Assembly: GCA_026710155.1 (NCBI GenBank)
Contig: JAPORQ010000045.1
Location: forward strand, 24,813-88,812
Direction: 5' to 3'
DNA: 64,000 nucleotides
DNA from: Paracoccaceae bacterium
Lineage (GTDB): Bacteria; Pseudomonadota; Alphaproteobacteria; Rhodobacterales; Rhodobacteraceae
In this document: positions 16,848-26,010 of the stretch, piece after piece
How the letters are laid out: each line of letters starts with the position of its first letter
How positions within the stretch are numbered: the stretch's first letter is position 1
Notes under the pieces: model-generated
Told to the model about the DNA's origin: nothing
What the model saw: only the letters and a program-made list of their open reading frames with translations
Databases searched by the model: none
Translations under genes and position numbers: made by a program

Positions 16848-17919
16848 CAGTCGATCCCTTGGCTGCAAGTGTACCGTCAGGACCAAAATAGAAACATCTT
16901 TTTGGCATGAGGTGAAACTCATGCTCCTTGCCTACTTCGAAAGGATGCGTACCCGCTGAAAGGCTGACCCAATCACTTCCCTCCAGCGAAAAATACGCAA
17001 CACTTTCCGAACCACTCAGCTCGGTAATTTTCACTCGGTCCGTGACCGTAATCGAATATTCTGCCGGTCGGGTGGGTGAAACATGATGAGGACGAATACC
17101 CATGGTATATTTGCCATCGCTGAGGCTTGTGGCTTCACCTGTGGCCTCCCAGCTAATTGTACCAAAATGTATTTCACTGCCCCTTTTTTCAACATGTCCA
17201 AGATTGATGGGAGGATCCGAAAACACCTGTGCCGAGATGAGGTTGGCAGGAGAACGGTAAATCGTTGAAGTCGGCCCAAATTGTGTCATCCTGCCCTCAT
17301 GAAACAATGCCGTATATCCTCCAAGCAAAAGTGCCTCGGTCGGATCAGATGTGGCATAAACCACCACCGAACCCCGCTCACCAAGCATTTCCGGAAGTTG
17401 TTCCCGGAGTTCCTCACGCAACTTATAATCCAGATTGGCCAGCGGTTCATCCAAAAAGACTGCCGTTGAATCCTTGACGATTGCCCGTGCAATTGCAGTT
17501 CGTTGCTGTTGTCCGCCTGACAGTTCATGTGGACGTCGCTTGAGCATGGGACCTAGTTGCAAGACATCAGCTGCCTTTCTGACACGGCGATCCAATTCGG
17601 CTCTTTCTGTACCTGCAACGCGCAAGGGCGATGCAATATTTTCATAAACGGTCATATGAGGGTAATTTATGAAAAACTGGTGTACAAGAGCAATGTTTCG
17701 CTTTTGTGGGCTCACTCCGGTGACATTGCGGCCATCAACCCTTATTTCCCCTGATGTCGGGCGTTCCAGTCCAGCCATGAGCTTGATCAATGTTGTCTTG
17801 CCGGCATTCGTTGCACCGAGGAGAATGTTGAACCTGCCGGGAGCGAAACTCAGTGATGTCTCAAAAATATGGGTTTCTGCTCCGATATTCTTGGTGACGT
17901 TTGCAAGTTCCAGTGTCAT
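16840..17919 (-). CDS. glpS: glycerol ABC transporter ATPase GlpS (switch histidine missing)
   Basis: ATPase of 359 residues. Walker A is GATNAGKT (35-42), signature LSGGQQQR (133-140) is canonical and Walker B is AVFLDEP (153-159). The switch histidine is replaced: YATSDPTEAL has Ser191 where His is expected. This is the mirror image of GlpT, which has the histidine but a poor signature. The dimer should therefore contain one complete and one degenerate ATP site. Stop at 16840 overlaps the glpT start. Confidence 0.9.
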   Translation of the reverse strand: MTLELANVTKNIGAETHIFETSLSFAPGRFNILLGATNAGKTTLIKLMAGLERPTSGEIRVDGRNVTGVSPQKRNIALVHQFFINYPHMTVYENIASPLRVAGTERAELDRRVRKAADVLQLGPMLKRRPHELSGGQQQRTAIARAIVKDSTAVFLDEPLANLDYKLREELREQLPEMLGERGSVVVYATSDPTEALLLGGYTALFHEGRMTQFGPTSTIYRSPANLISAQVFSDPPINLGHVEKRGSEIHFGTISWEATGEATSLSDGKYTMGIRPHHVSPTRPAEYSITVTDRVKITELSGSESVAYFSLEGSDWVSLSAGTHPFEVGKEHEFHLMPKRCFYFGPDGTLAAKGSTDG

Positions 17920-17955
17920 TGCAGTGTGGTGGAATTTCTTACTTCATGATAAGGT

Positions 17956-17981
17956 GAAGGAGTGCCTGTCGGCACTCCTTC
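17956..17981 (-). promoter_or_regulatory. hairpin between glpV and glpS
   Basis: GAAGGAGTGCC (17956-17966) pairs perfectly with GGCACTCCTTC (17971-17981) around TGTC, in the 71-base glpV-glpS gap. No T run follows on the minus strand. As at 6296-6323, it separates the binding-protein gene from the rest of its operon and probably sets their relative mRNA levels. Confidence 0.7.
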
Positions 17982-17990
17982 CACTTGAAC

Positions 17991-19736
17991 TTAATTATTC
18001 CAGCGCGCAACGATATCTTCATACCGAACTGTTTCACCCTGCGGCTTCTCGTTTTCGAGTTTGGCCTTGGGTGCTCCAGGTTGGCTAAGCCAATATTCCG
18101 GATCCCGTTCCTCGTTGAGTCTTGGTCCACAACCACCGTAAACGGAGGCAGCTTCGTCAGCAGCCTGCATACGGGCCATGGTTGCATCCATCTCGGCCGC
18201 CAGACGATCCATTGCCTCTTGTGGAGTAAAGGCACCGGAATTCACATCACCGATCTGTTGCCACCAAATCTGGGCAAGTTTGGGATAATCGGGAACGTTG
18301 ATTCCGGTCGGTGACCATGCCGTTCTATCAGGTGAGCGATAAAACTCGACCAAACCACCAAGCTTTGGTGCCCGCTCGGTGAAACTCTCGTGATTCGCAG
18401 TTGAATTCCTGATAAAGGTCAGGCCCACATGGGACTTTTTGACATCAACCGTCTTTGATGTGACAAACTGTGCATAGAGCCATGCGGCTTGAGCCCGCTC
18501 AGAAGGTGTGGATTTCAGGAAAGTCCAGGAACCGGCATCCTGATAACCAACTTTCTGACCTTCGGTCCAATACGGCCCATGGGGACTTGGAGCCATGCGC
18601 CAGAGGGGAGTGCCCTCAGCATCAACAGTATTGTTTCCGTCTTCTTGTGAGGCAACCATGTCAGCCGTAAACGCCGTGTACCAGAAAATCTGCTGGGCAA
18701 CATTACCCTGAGACAATGCTGGCAATGATTGGTAGAAGTCATAGGATGCCGCGCCTGGCGGAGCGTAATTCCTGAGCCATTCATCCCATTTGCGGATTGC
18801 ATAGACCGCGGCCGGTCCATTGGCAGCACCTCCTCGACTCACACTTGCCCCGACAGGATTACAGGAACCCTCTTCCATGCGGATACCCCATTCATCAACT
18901 GGAACACCATTGGGTTCACCGACATCGCCGGCACCGGCCATCGACAACCATGCATCAGTCATACGCCAACCAAGGTCAGGTGCCCTTTTGCCATAATCCA
19001 TGTGCCCGTAGACGCGAACACCATCAATTTCCTGAACATGAACACTGAAGAATTCAGCAATGTCCTCATAGGCTGACCAGTTCACCGGTACACCGAGATC
19101 ATATCCATAGAGTTCCTTGAATTGAGCTTGAAGATCGGCCCTGTCAAACCAGTCTTTGCGGAACCAATAGAGGTTGGCAAATTGCTGGTCGGGCAACTGA
19201 TAGAGTTTTCCGTCGGGTCCTGTTGTAAAGGATGCTCCGATGAAATCATCAAGATCCAGCCCCGGATTGGTTGTTGTGGCCCACTCACCAGCCATTTGAT
19301 CTGACAGGTTGTAAGCCAGCTGAAGACGGGCATGGGTTCCGATCAAGTCGGAATCATTGACATAGCCATCATAGAGATTACGCTGTGTCTGCATTTGGGT
19401 TTGGACAGCCTGAACGACTTCGCCTTCACCAAGCAACTGGTGATTGACCTTGATGCCTGTAATCTCCTCAAAGGCACGGGTCAGTGTCTCGGATTCGTAG
19501 GTGTGAGTTGGAATTGTTTCCGACAGAACATTGATTTCCATTCCAGCGTAAGGTTTGGCGGCTTCAATAAACCACTCCATCTCGGCTAACTGTTCGCTCC
19601 TTGAAAGCGAGGATGGTTGAAATTCCTCGTCAATCCATTTTTCTGCAGCAGCCATGTCAGCCCCCCCCCATCCGGGGGCAGAACTGCCGAAGGTAAACAA
19701 TACTGCTACAGCGGTTAAAAATATTTTGTTAGACAT
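17991..19736 (-). CDS. glpV: glycerol ABC transporter substrate-binding protein GlpV
   Basis: Periplasmic binding protein of about 581 residues, first gene of the operon. ATG 19736 is chosen because AAGGAGG lies 6-12 bases upstream; the frame extends 7 codons further. A signal peptide (FLTAVAVLFTFGSSAPGWGG) precedes the mature part. The large size and segments such as YDGYVNDSDLIGTH and PDQQFANLYWFRKDWFD match the large binding proteins of rhizobial-type glycerol importers. A 9-base G run sits in the signal-peptide codons (plus strand C run 19661-19669), a possible slippage site. Confidence 0.9.
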   Translation of the reverse strand: MSNKIFLTAVAVLFTFGSSAPGWGGADMAAAEKWIDEEFQPSSLSRSEQLAEMEWFIEAAKPYAGMEINVLSETIPTHTYESETLTRAFEEITGIKVNHQLLGEGEVVQAVQTQMQTQRNLYDGYVNDSDLIGTHARLQLAYNLSDQMAGEWATTTNPGLDLDDFIGASFTTGPDGKLYQLPDQQFANLYWFRKDWFDRADLQAQFKELYGYDLGVPVNWSAYEDIAEFFSVHVQEIDGVRVYGHMDYGKRAPDLGWRMTDAWLSMAGAGDVGEPNGVPVDEWGIRMEEGSCNPVGASVSRGGAANGPAAVYAIRKWDEWLRNYAPPGAASYDFYQSLPALSQGNVAQQIFWYTAFTADMVASQEDGNNTVDAEGTPLWRMAPSPHGPYWTEGQKVGYQDAGSWTFLKSTPSERAQAAWLYAQFVTSKTVDVKKSHVGLTFIRNSTANHESFTERAPKLGGLVEFYRSPDRTAWSPTGINVPDYPKLAQIWWQQIGDVNSGAFTPQEAMDRLAAEMDATMARMQAADEAASVYGGCGPRLNEERDPEYWLSQPGAPKAKLENEKPQGETVRYEDIVARWNN

Positions 19737-20031
19737 AACTGTCCTCCTTGATAACAAAAATTACACATAGAACCAATTCCAGTATACAAATTACAAATAA
19801 TGTGACAATCGTAAAGAATGATCTGCATTTCAAACAATCTGGTTTTGCAAATTGTAGACATTAGCACCCCATCGTTTGAATTGAACATTTGAGTTTTGGT
19901 TTGGTTGATTAATCTTCAAAGGTATTGCCGGGAAATCATTTTCCTTGTTCAAATTCCTGAATTTTAAATGTATATGAATTTCCTGATGCAAAAGCATTGA
20001 TCGGAATACAAGTTTAGGCTCAATTTATGCA

Positions 20032-20793
20032 ATGGTTAAGAATATGACAGGCACTCTGGAAGGTAAATCCATTTTGGTGACGGCTGCTGCAGCCGGTATA
20101 GGCAAGGCTGTTGCTCTAGAAGCAGCCCGGGAAGGAGCAATGGTCACAGCTGTTGATATTGACATCGCCGGGTTGGAAAAAATTGCTTCAGACAGTATCA
20201 GGACAATGAAACTTGATGTAACCGACCAAACTGGAATCACCCGATTTGTCAACACCAACGAGCCCTTTGATGGTATCGTGAATGTTGCAGGGTATGTCCA
20301 TCATGGAAGCATTTTGAATTGCGATCCCGATTCATGGAAGAAGTCATTCATACTGAATGTTGACAGCATGTTCTATATCTTGAGGGTTGCCATACCCAAA
20401 ATGATCCAGAATGGAGGAGGATCGATTGTTAATATTTCTTCGGTGGTTTCCTCGACCAAGGGTTTTCCTAACAGATTGGCATATGGTTCTTCCAAGGCAG
20501 CCGTACTGGGTTTGACCAAATCTGTTGCTTGTGATTTTATCAATCAGGGTATACGATGCAACGCTGTTTGTCCTGCTACCGTGGATACACCCTCGTGGCG
20601 TCAAAGGTGTGAGGAACTGGGTAAAACCATGGGTAGTTACCAGCAAGCAAGGGAATATTTCGAAATGCGGCAGCCCATGAAAAGAATCGGTACAGTTGAA
20701 GAAGTTTCCGGGGTTGTCACTTTCCTGCTTTCGGAAAGAGGTGCTTTCATAACCGGTCAATTTTATAATATCGATGGCGGGACCATGATTTAG
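20032..20793 (+). CDS. short-chain dehydrogenase, 2-keto-3-deoxy-L-fuconate dehydrogenase-like
   Basis: SDR-family NAD(P) oxidoreductase of 253 residues. The cofactor motif is TAAAAGIG (variant of TGxxxGxG), followed by NVAGYVHHGSIL, the catalytic Ser of NISSVVS and the YGSSKAAVLGLTK Tyr/Lys pair. The combination TAAAAGIGKA, AGYVHHGSI and SVACDFINQGIRCNAVCP is typical of the BDH2/L-KDF dehydrogenase group. With the FAH-family gene 41 bases downstream it would perform the oxidation before cleavage in non-phosphorylative L-fucose (or a related deoxysugar) breakdown. The earlier sugar dehydrogenase and dehydratase are not here. ATG 20044 is an alternative start. Confidence 0.82.
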   Translation: MVKNMTGTLEGKSILVTAAAAGIGKAVALEAAREGAMVTAVDIDIAGLEKIASDSIRTMKLDVTDQTGITRFVNTNEPFDGIVNVAGYVHHGSILNCDPDSWKKSFILNVDSMFYILRVAIPKMIQNGGGSIVNISSVVSSTKGFPNRLAYGSSKAAVLGLTKSVACDFINQGIRCNAVCPATVDTPSWRQRCEELGKTMGSYQQAREYFEMRQPMKRIGTVEEVSGVVTFLLSERGAFITGQFYNIDGGTMI

Positions 20794-20833
20794 TCATCCT
20801 TGTCAGCCACCAGTAAGAAAGAAGTGTGAAACA

Positions 20834-21673
20834 ATGAAACTAGCAAGATTGGGCCCTGTAGGAACAGAAAAACCAGCAATCATTGATCAGGCCGGGAATT
20901 ACCGCGATCTATCTTCGATTGTTCCTGACATTACGGGCAAAACACTTGGGGATTTATCATGGGCTGAAGGCCTGGATATGAATTCCTTACCAATATTACC
21001 TGAAAACACCCGTATCGGGCCGTGCGTTGGTGAAATAGGCAAGCTGATTTGTGTGGGCCTCAACTATTCTGATCATGCAGAAGAAACTGGAAACCCCATT
21101 CCCGAAGAACCAATTCTCTTTGGGAAAGCCACTTCATCCATTGTTGGTCCCAACGATAATGTCGTCATTCCAAGGGGCTCAACCAAAACCGATTGGGAAG
21201 TTGAACTGGGAGTGGTTATTTCCAGGGAGGCGAAATGCGTCAATGAAGAAAAGGCCCTGGACCATGTTGCAGGATATTGTGTTGTCAACGATGTTTCAGA
21301 ACGAGAGTTTCAAATTGAAAAGGGTGGTCAGTGGATTAAAGGCAAAAGTTGTGATACTTTTGCTCCAATCGGCCCCTGGATGGTTACCCGCGATGAAATC
21401 CCTGATCCGCAGAACCTGAAGATGTGGCTTGAGGTGGATGACTTGAGACGCCAGGATGGAAGTACAAAAACCATGATCTTTGGAGTGGCAACCCTGGTAA
21501 GCTATATTTCCAGATTCATGTCCCTCCAGCCGGGAGATATCATTCCGACAGGAACTCCTCCTGGAGTAGGTCTTGGCTTGAAACCGCCTGTATTCCTTGA
21601 ACCGGGTCAAATCATGAAACTGGGAATCGAGGGACTAGGGACCCAAAGCCAAAAGGTTGTTGCTGCCAGTTAA
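20834..21673 (+). CDS. fumarylacetoacetate hydrolase-family protein, 2,4-diketo-3-deoxy-L-fuconate hydrolase-like
   Basis: Protein of 279 residues with the FAH fold. Metal ligands are visible in DWEVELGVVI (the ExE pair) and NDVSEREFQ (Asp), with GKSCDTFAPIGPW and GDIIPTGTPPGVG completing the active site. FAH enzymes cleave carbon-carbon bonds of diketo acids in the cytoplasm. Pairing with the SDR upstream suggests hydrolysis of 2,4-diketo-3-deoxy-fuconate to pyruvate and lactate; ureidoglycolate lyase-type or other acylpyruvase activity remains possible. Confidence 0.82.
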   Translation: MKLARLGPVGTEKPAIIDQAGNYRDLSSIVPDITGKTLGDLSWAEGLDMNSLPILPENTRIGPCVGEIGKLICVGLNYSDHAEETGNPIPEEPILFGKATSSIVGPNDNVVIPRGSTKTDWEVELGVVISREAKCVNEEKALDHVAGYCVVNDVSEREFQIEKGGQWIKGKSCDTFAPIGPWMVTRDEIPDPQNLKMWLEVDDLRRQDGSTKTMIFGVATLVSYISRFMSLQPGDIIPTGTPPGVGLGLKPPVFLEPGQIMKLGIEGLGTQSQKVVAAS

Positions 21674-21683
21674 AATCACCAAT

Positions 21684-22574
21684 CTACTTTTTTCTCAGAA
21701 GCAGGGTTACCCATTCATCTAGGACTATTCTATCCTCCACAAGAAAATCATGCTCTTCATAGCTTCTGGATAAATGATGCTCCTGGTTGAGCATGATGCC
21801 AGAGAGTATTGCCGCCCCTCCATCTTTCAGGTGCTTGTTTGCTTCAGGAGCCAAACCAACAAGCGGTTTGAGAAGAATATTGGCAATAACCAGATCAAAG
21901 GGAGACATGTTCTTGTGGATGGAATGTTCAAAACCATCGGCAACGGTACAAATTATCTGGCTTTCCATTATATTGGCCTTGGTGTTTTCGATGGTTACCT
22001 CTATGGCAACAGCATCATTGTCACTGGCTAGGATATTGCAACCCCACAACCGATAGGCAGCCATTGACAATATACCGGTGCCACAGCCTATATCCACGAT
22101 GGAATCAAATTCGGGATTCTTGCGACATACTCTTTCCAGCATTTCCAAGCACCCTTGGGTTGTACCATGATGACCCGTACCAAAGGCCATGGATGATGCA
22201 ATTTCTACGGGAATGGTTCCAGAGGGGGCCTTGCCTTGATCCTTGTTCATATATATCCAGAAATTGCCAACCCTCACCGGAGTCAAATCCCTGTTTACCT
22301 TTGCCACCCAATCCGTATTTGGCAATCTTGAAACCTTGAAGGGCTTGAGGTCATGCAATTTTTCAATCAATGAAATGGCAATCTCATCCGGTTTGGCATC
22401 AAAATAGGCCGAGACCTCCCATAGGCTGTCCCGCTCATCAATCTCGATGGTTGCTACCCCAATTGGTTCCGGCACAATTCTTTCGATAGCATGGGTAACT
22501 TCGTATGCCTTCCCCTCGCCGTATAGAGAAGTAAATATCGAAAAACAGGTTGATTGAGTGTTTTCAGAGTTCAA
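21684..22574 (-). CDS. prmA: ribosomal protein L11 methyltransferase
   Basis: SAM-dependent methyltransferase of about 296 residues that trimethylates L11. Motif I is DIGCGTGILSMAA, followed by ASDNDAVAIEVTIEN and the NILLKPL substrate loop; FGTGHHGTT upstream is the PrmA hallmark. The frame is open to 22628 inside msrA, but the N-terminal extension resembles no PrmA; TTG 22574, 12 bases after the msrA stop, gives a normal length. It follows msrA in the same direction and converges with the FAH gene. Confidence 0.88.
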   Translation of the reverse strand: MNSENTQSTCFSIFTSLYGEGKAYEVTHAIERIVPEPIGVATIEIDERDSLWEVSAYFDAKPDEIAISLIEKLHDLKPFKVSRLPNTDWVAKVNRDLTPVRVGNFWIYMNKDQGKAPSGTIPVEIASSMAFGTGHHGTTQGCLEMLERVCRKNPEFDSIVDIGCGTGILSMAAYRLWGCNILASDNDAVAIEVTIENTKANIMESQIICTVADGFEHSIHKNMSPFDLVIANILLKPLVGLAPEANKHLKDGGAAILSGIMLNQEHHLSRSYEEHDFLVEDRIVLDEWVTLLLRKK

Positions 22575-22585
22575 TCCGATATATC

Positions 22586-23224
22586 CTAAACAACCGGGCA
22601 GGCAAGACCTGTTCCCCGGAGACCACAATATCCACCTGGATTCTTTGCCAAGTATTGTTGGTGGTAATCCTCTGCAAAGAAATACTCGGGTGCTTCAACC
22701 ACCTCGGTCGTTATTGTTCCCAATCTTCGGGAAACAAGGATTTCCTGATATGCTTTCCTTGTATCCTCTGCGCATTTTTTTTGTTCGGCATCAAAATAAT
22801 ATATTCCGGACCGGTACTGTGTCCCGATGTCATTCCCTTGCCTCATGCCCTGGGTCGGATCATGATTTTCCCAAAAGATTTTGAGTATTTTCATTAAACT
22901 CATAACTTCAGGCAAGTAGGTAATGCTCACGACTTCGTTATGACCAGTCATTCCAGAACAAACTTCCTTATATGTCGGGTTCGGGGTAAAACCACCAGCA
23001 TAACCGACCGAGGTTACCCAAACTCCCTCCTTTTCCCAATACAATCGCTCCACCCCCCAAAAACATCCCATTCCAAGTATTATCTGTTTGGATCCTTCTG
23101 GATAAGGGCCTTTCAATGGTCTGCCGGTTACAAAATGCTTTTCGGCTGTTTGAATGGCTGTTGTTCGACCTGCAAGTGAATCTGTTCTACTTGGTAATTC
23201 CGTTTTTTTAAATAATGAAAACAT
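22586..23224 (-). CDS. msrA: peptide methionine-(S)-S-oxide reductase
   Basis: Enzyme of 212 residues that repairs oxidised methionine with thioredoxin. The active-site motif GMGCFWGVER contains the catalytic Cys; family blocks VGYAGG, HNEVV and QYRSGIYY follow. ATG 23224 (MFSLFKKTE) is preceded by AGAGGT; the frame runs four codons further to a TTG. Likely cotranscribed with prmA. Confidence 0.93.
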   Translation of the reverse strand: MFSLFKKTELPSRTDSLAGRTTAIQTAEKHFVTGRPLKGPYPEGSKQIILGMGCFWGVERLYWEKEGVWVTSVGYAGGFTPNPTYKEVCSGMTGHNEVVSITYLPEVMSLMKILKIFWENHDPTQGMRQGNDIGTQYRSGIYYFDAEQKKCAEDTRKAYQEILVSRRLGTITTEVVEAPEYFFAEDYHQQYLAKNPGGYCGLRGTGLACPVV

Positions 23225-23236
23225 TTGACCTCTCAA

Positions 23237-23546
23237 AAATCAGGGTTGGTGGATTCCGAATTGCTCATATTAAATAGTAATCACAACTCCATCATCAAAA
23301 TTTATACATTAAATTGTTATAATTACTGATCAGGGTAACCAAAAATTAGAGGCTTTGCTCCAAAGTGTTGCAAGAAACCTTTTGCAAAGTCCAATGGCCT
23401 TCTCGGACAGGACTTGTTTCTCCCCCTTGAGTTACCATTCTCCAGAGCATAAAAACAACATTCAATTTTTCCTAACCCCCTTTGAGTGTGAATTTGGAAA
23501 AAAATTACAATGGATATGTGATAGGTCAATTTAATTGATATTTGCC
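23237..23546. other. intergenic, nothing recognised
   Basis: About 310 AT-rich bases between msrA and element B. No gene or RNA was recognised. Confidence 0.5.
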
Positions 23547-23730
23547 TAAGGGCACCTCTATTTATTGCCTTTTAAAAGTCATTCGTTGAATTTACCATAT
23601 CTCAAATTGTTGCCAAAGATAGCGCCAAAGCCCTTATGGAAAAAGAAAGAACTCATTTCGAACTGATACAGGATAGGAAAATGCAATGTTCCAAACTTTG
23701 GACTCACCACATTAAATAGGGGTACACCTA
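23547..23730. repeat. MITE-like element B, copy at the MFS gene end
   Basis: Left end TAAGGGCACCTCTATTTA; right end, reverse complemented, TAGGTGTACCCCTATTTAAT. Read in reverse it aligns over its full 184 bases with 48355-48540, for example GAGTTCTTTCTTTTTCCATA against GAATTCTTTCCTTTCCCATA. No coding capacity. Its last three bases (23728-23730) supply the TAG stop codon of the MFS gene. Confidence 0.75.
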
Positions 23731-24924
23731 ATTGAGTATGGTTTCATTACCTGGTGAAGGTTGTCTGGGTATCAAAAGCGACAGGATCAAGGAAAAGATG
23801 GCCATTGTAGCAGCAAGTACAAACACATACTGTGGTGCAATGATCCATAAATAACCCAAAAGTGCAGGTAGAAAGACTGCTGCTATGTGATTGATTGTGA
23901 ACGCCACTGCAGCAGTCGGCATTATATCCGCCGGGTCACAGATTTTTTGAAAATAGGTTTGCAATGCAAATGCAAGGGCGAAAAAAATATTGTCCAAGAT
24001 AAACAGAAAACCGGCAATCAGAAATCCCCATCCAAAATAATAAATCCCTCCGTAAGCCAAAAATACGAGGGTCAGGCCAGTGTATTCAAAGACAAGGGTA
24101 TTTCTTTCACCAAATATATTGACGGCCTTTCCCATTAGCGGCGCAAAAATCATATTCGCCATGAAATTGATGATGAAGAGGATGGTTACCTCATGGACTT
24201 CAAATCCGAATTTTTCAACCATCATGAAGGCTGCAAAAACCATGAATATCTGTCTTCTGGCCCCTGACATGAATTGCAGTGCATAGTACAGCCAATACTG
24301 CTTTCTCAGAACCATTTTGGCTTTTTGTGGATTGGGGGTTTCAAATCTTGGAAAGGCCAGATAACAATAAACAACAATGATGAAGGTTATCAGGCCGGAC
24401 ACCATGTAAATGCTGTTGTAGGAAAAGTTCAAGAGCTTCCATCCTCCAACAACAAAAAGGTAGGCTACCAACGAGGCTCCTGAACCTACCGAAACGAGCC
24501 AACCTATCGTTTGTGGCGCCCTGTCCTTTGGAATCCATTGCAACCGGAGTGACTGGTTAACGGTTTCATAATAGTGAAAACCTATGGAACTGATTATGGT
24601 TGTGATCAATATGCCTTGATAACTGGGGAACCAAGCCACAACAGCAATGGCTGCGGCCATGATTGCCAAGGATATCAAGGCCAGAAATTGTTCCCGAATG
24701 AAAATGATAAGGGCTATTACACCTATAGCCAAAAAACCCGGTATTTCCCTTATGGTATGTAACCATCCGATTTTTACCCCGTCAAAATTACCAACCTCAA
24801 CAACAAAATTGTTTAGGAGTGCGTTCCAGGTGGAAAAGCCGAGGGGTAAAGCCGTCGCCATCAACACCAGTAGAAAAACGGGCTGCTTCCAGAATGGCAG
24901 GCTTCTGGCCTCCGCCAATAACAT
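23728..24924 (-). CDS. MFS transporter
   Basis: Membrane protein of about 398 residues with 11-12 hydrophobic segments, a typical major facilitator profile. Substrate is not evident. ATG 24924 (MLLAEARSLPFWKQP) is favoured; the frame continues 12 codons to a TTG at 24960, and AAAGGAAAA lies just inside that extension. The stop codon is the first triplet of element B, so the natural C-terminus may have been replaced. Located between msrA/prmA and rpsD without obvious functional link. Confidence 0.8.
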   Translation of the reverse strand: MLLAEARSLPFWKQPVFLLVLMATALPLGFSTWNALLNNFVVEVGNFDGVKIGWLHTIREIPGFLAIGVIALIIFIREQFLALISLAIMAAAIAVVAWFPSYQGILITTIISSIGFHYYETVNQSLRLQWIPKDRAPQTIGWLVSVGSGASLVAYLFVVGGWKLLNFSYNSIYMVSGLITFIIVVYCYLAFPRFETPNPQKAKMVLRKQYWLYYALQFMSGARRQIFMVFAAFMMVEKFGFEVHEVTILFIINFMANMIFAPLMGKAVNIFGERNTLVFEYTGLTLVFLAYGGIYYFGWGFLIAGFLFILDNIFFALAFALQTYFQKICDPADIMPTAAVAFTINHIAAVFLPALLGYLWIIAPQYVFVLAATMAIFSLILSLLIPRQPSPGNETILN

Positions 24925-25084
24925 CCTATTCAAAACTTTTCCTTTGTTTACTTGACTCAATATCGGTTTGAACGGTTGTTACAACCACTAAGATCACCTT
25001 AAATGAGTCTATCATTTAGGAAAAGTAATTTGTACTCCCTACATTGGGAATTGTAATGTAATACCGATGGCGGTGGGGAATTTC

Positions 25085-25705
25085 CTAGTTTTTTGCGTAA
25101 TATTCAACAACCAGATTTGGTTCCATTATCGTTGGGTAAGGAACATCCTTCAACTGGGGAACCCTGAGAAATCTTGCCTTCAGGTTTTCAATATCAACTT
25201 CGATATATTCAGGAATTTCCCTTTCCCGATTATCAATGGCATCATCAACGATAATCAATTGTCTTGATTTTTCCCTGACTTCAATTTCATCCCCTTCCTT
25301 GATCCTGTAGGAAGGAATATTCACTTTCTTGCCGTTAACCAGAACATGACCATGGTTGATGAATTGCCTGGCTGCAAACATTGTAACCACAAATTTTGCC
25401 CTGTATACAACGGCATCAAGTCGTTGTTCCAAAAGGCCAATGAGATTTTCGCCCGTATCTCCCTTCATTCGCTCAGCTTCGCCAAATGTTCGACGGAATT
25501 GCTTTTCGGTCAAATCACCATAGTAGCCTTTCAGTTTCTGTTTGGACCTCAACTGAATACCGAAATCGGAGAGTTTGCCTTTTCTTCGCTGGCCATGCTG
25601 ACCAGGACCATAGTTTCTTTTGTTGAATGGTGATTTGGGTCTTCCCCAAATGTTTTCCCCCATTCTGCGGTCAATTTTGTACTTGGCAGTCGTTCTTTTT
25701 GTCAC
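25085..25705 (-). CDS. rpsD: 30S ribosomal protein S4
   Basis: Primary rRNA-binding protein of the small subunit, 206 residues. The block [19 protein letters not shown] near the start and the S4 RNA-binding domain ([20 protein letters not shown] and following residues) are unmistakable. GTG 25705 ([14 protein letters not shown]) aligns with the usual S4 start and has AGAAGGAAA upstream; the open frame runs 17 codons further. Confidence 0.95.
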   Translation of the reverse strand: MTKRTTAKYKIDRRMGENIWGRPKSPFNKRNYGPGQHGQRRKGKLSDFGIQLRSKQKLKGYYGDLTEKQFRRTFGEAERMKGDTGENLIGLLEQRLDAVVYRAKFVVTMFAARQFINHGHVLVNGKKVNIPSYRIKEGDEIEVREKSRQLIIVDDAIDNREREIPEYIEVDIENLKARFLRVPQLKDVPYPTIMEPNLVVEYYAKN

Positions 25706-26010
25706 GGCTGGTTTCCTTCTGTTTTCTGAAGGGTGTTGTCCTTTCCCGACAATCAATGTCAGACGACAGGAATTCTCTTGCGAGACCCACCAACACCAAG
25801 GTTAATCTGATTTTGACAACTGGAAGGTTCAAATAAGTGCAGATGAAGGTATTTTCAACTTTTATATTCAAGAAAACGGCAAAGGGCTGGATTCGGATTT
25901 TTACTTTTCCAGCAGTTTGATATATTGGAACGAGGTAACTCATTCGGTAACCATGATCTTGTTTTTTTATTGCTTACTTTGAAATTTTTTGAATGAAGAC
26001 GACAAAAACT

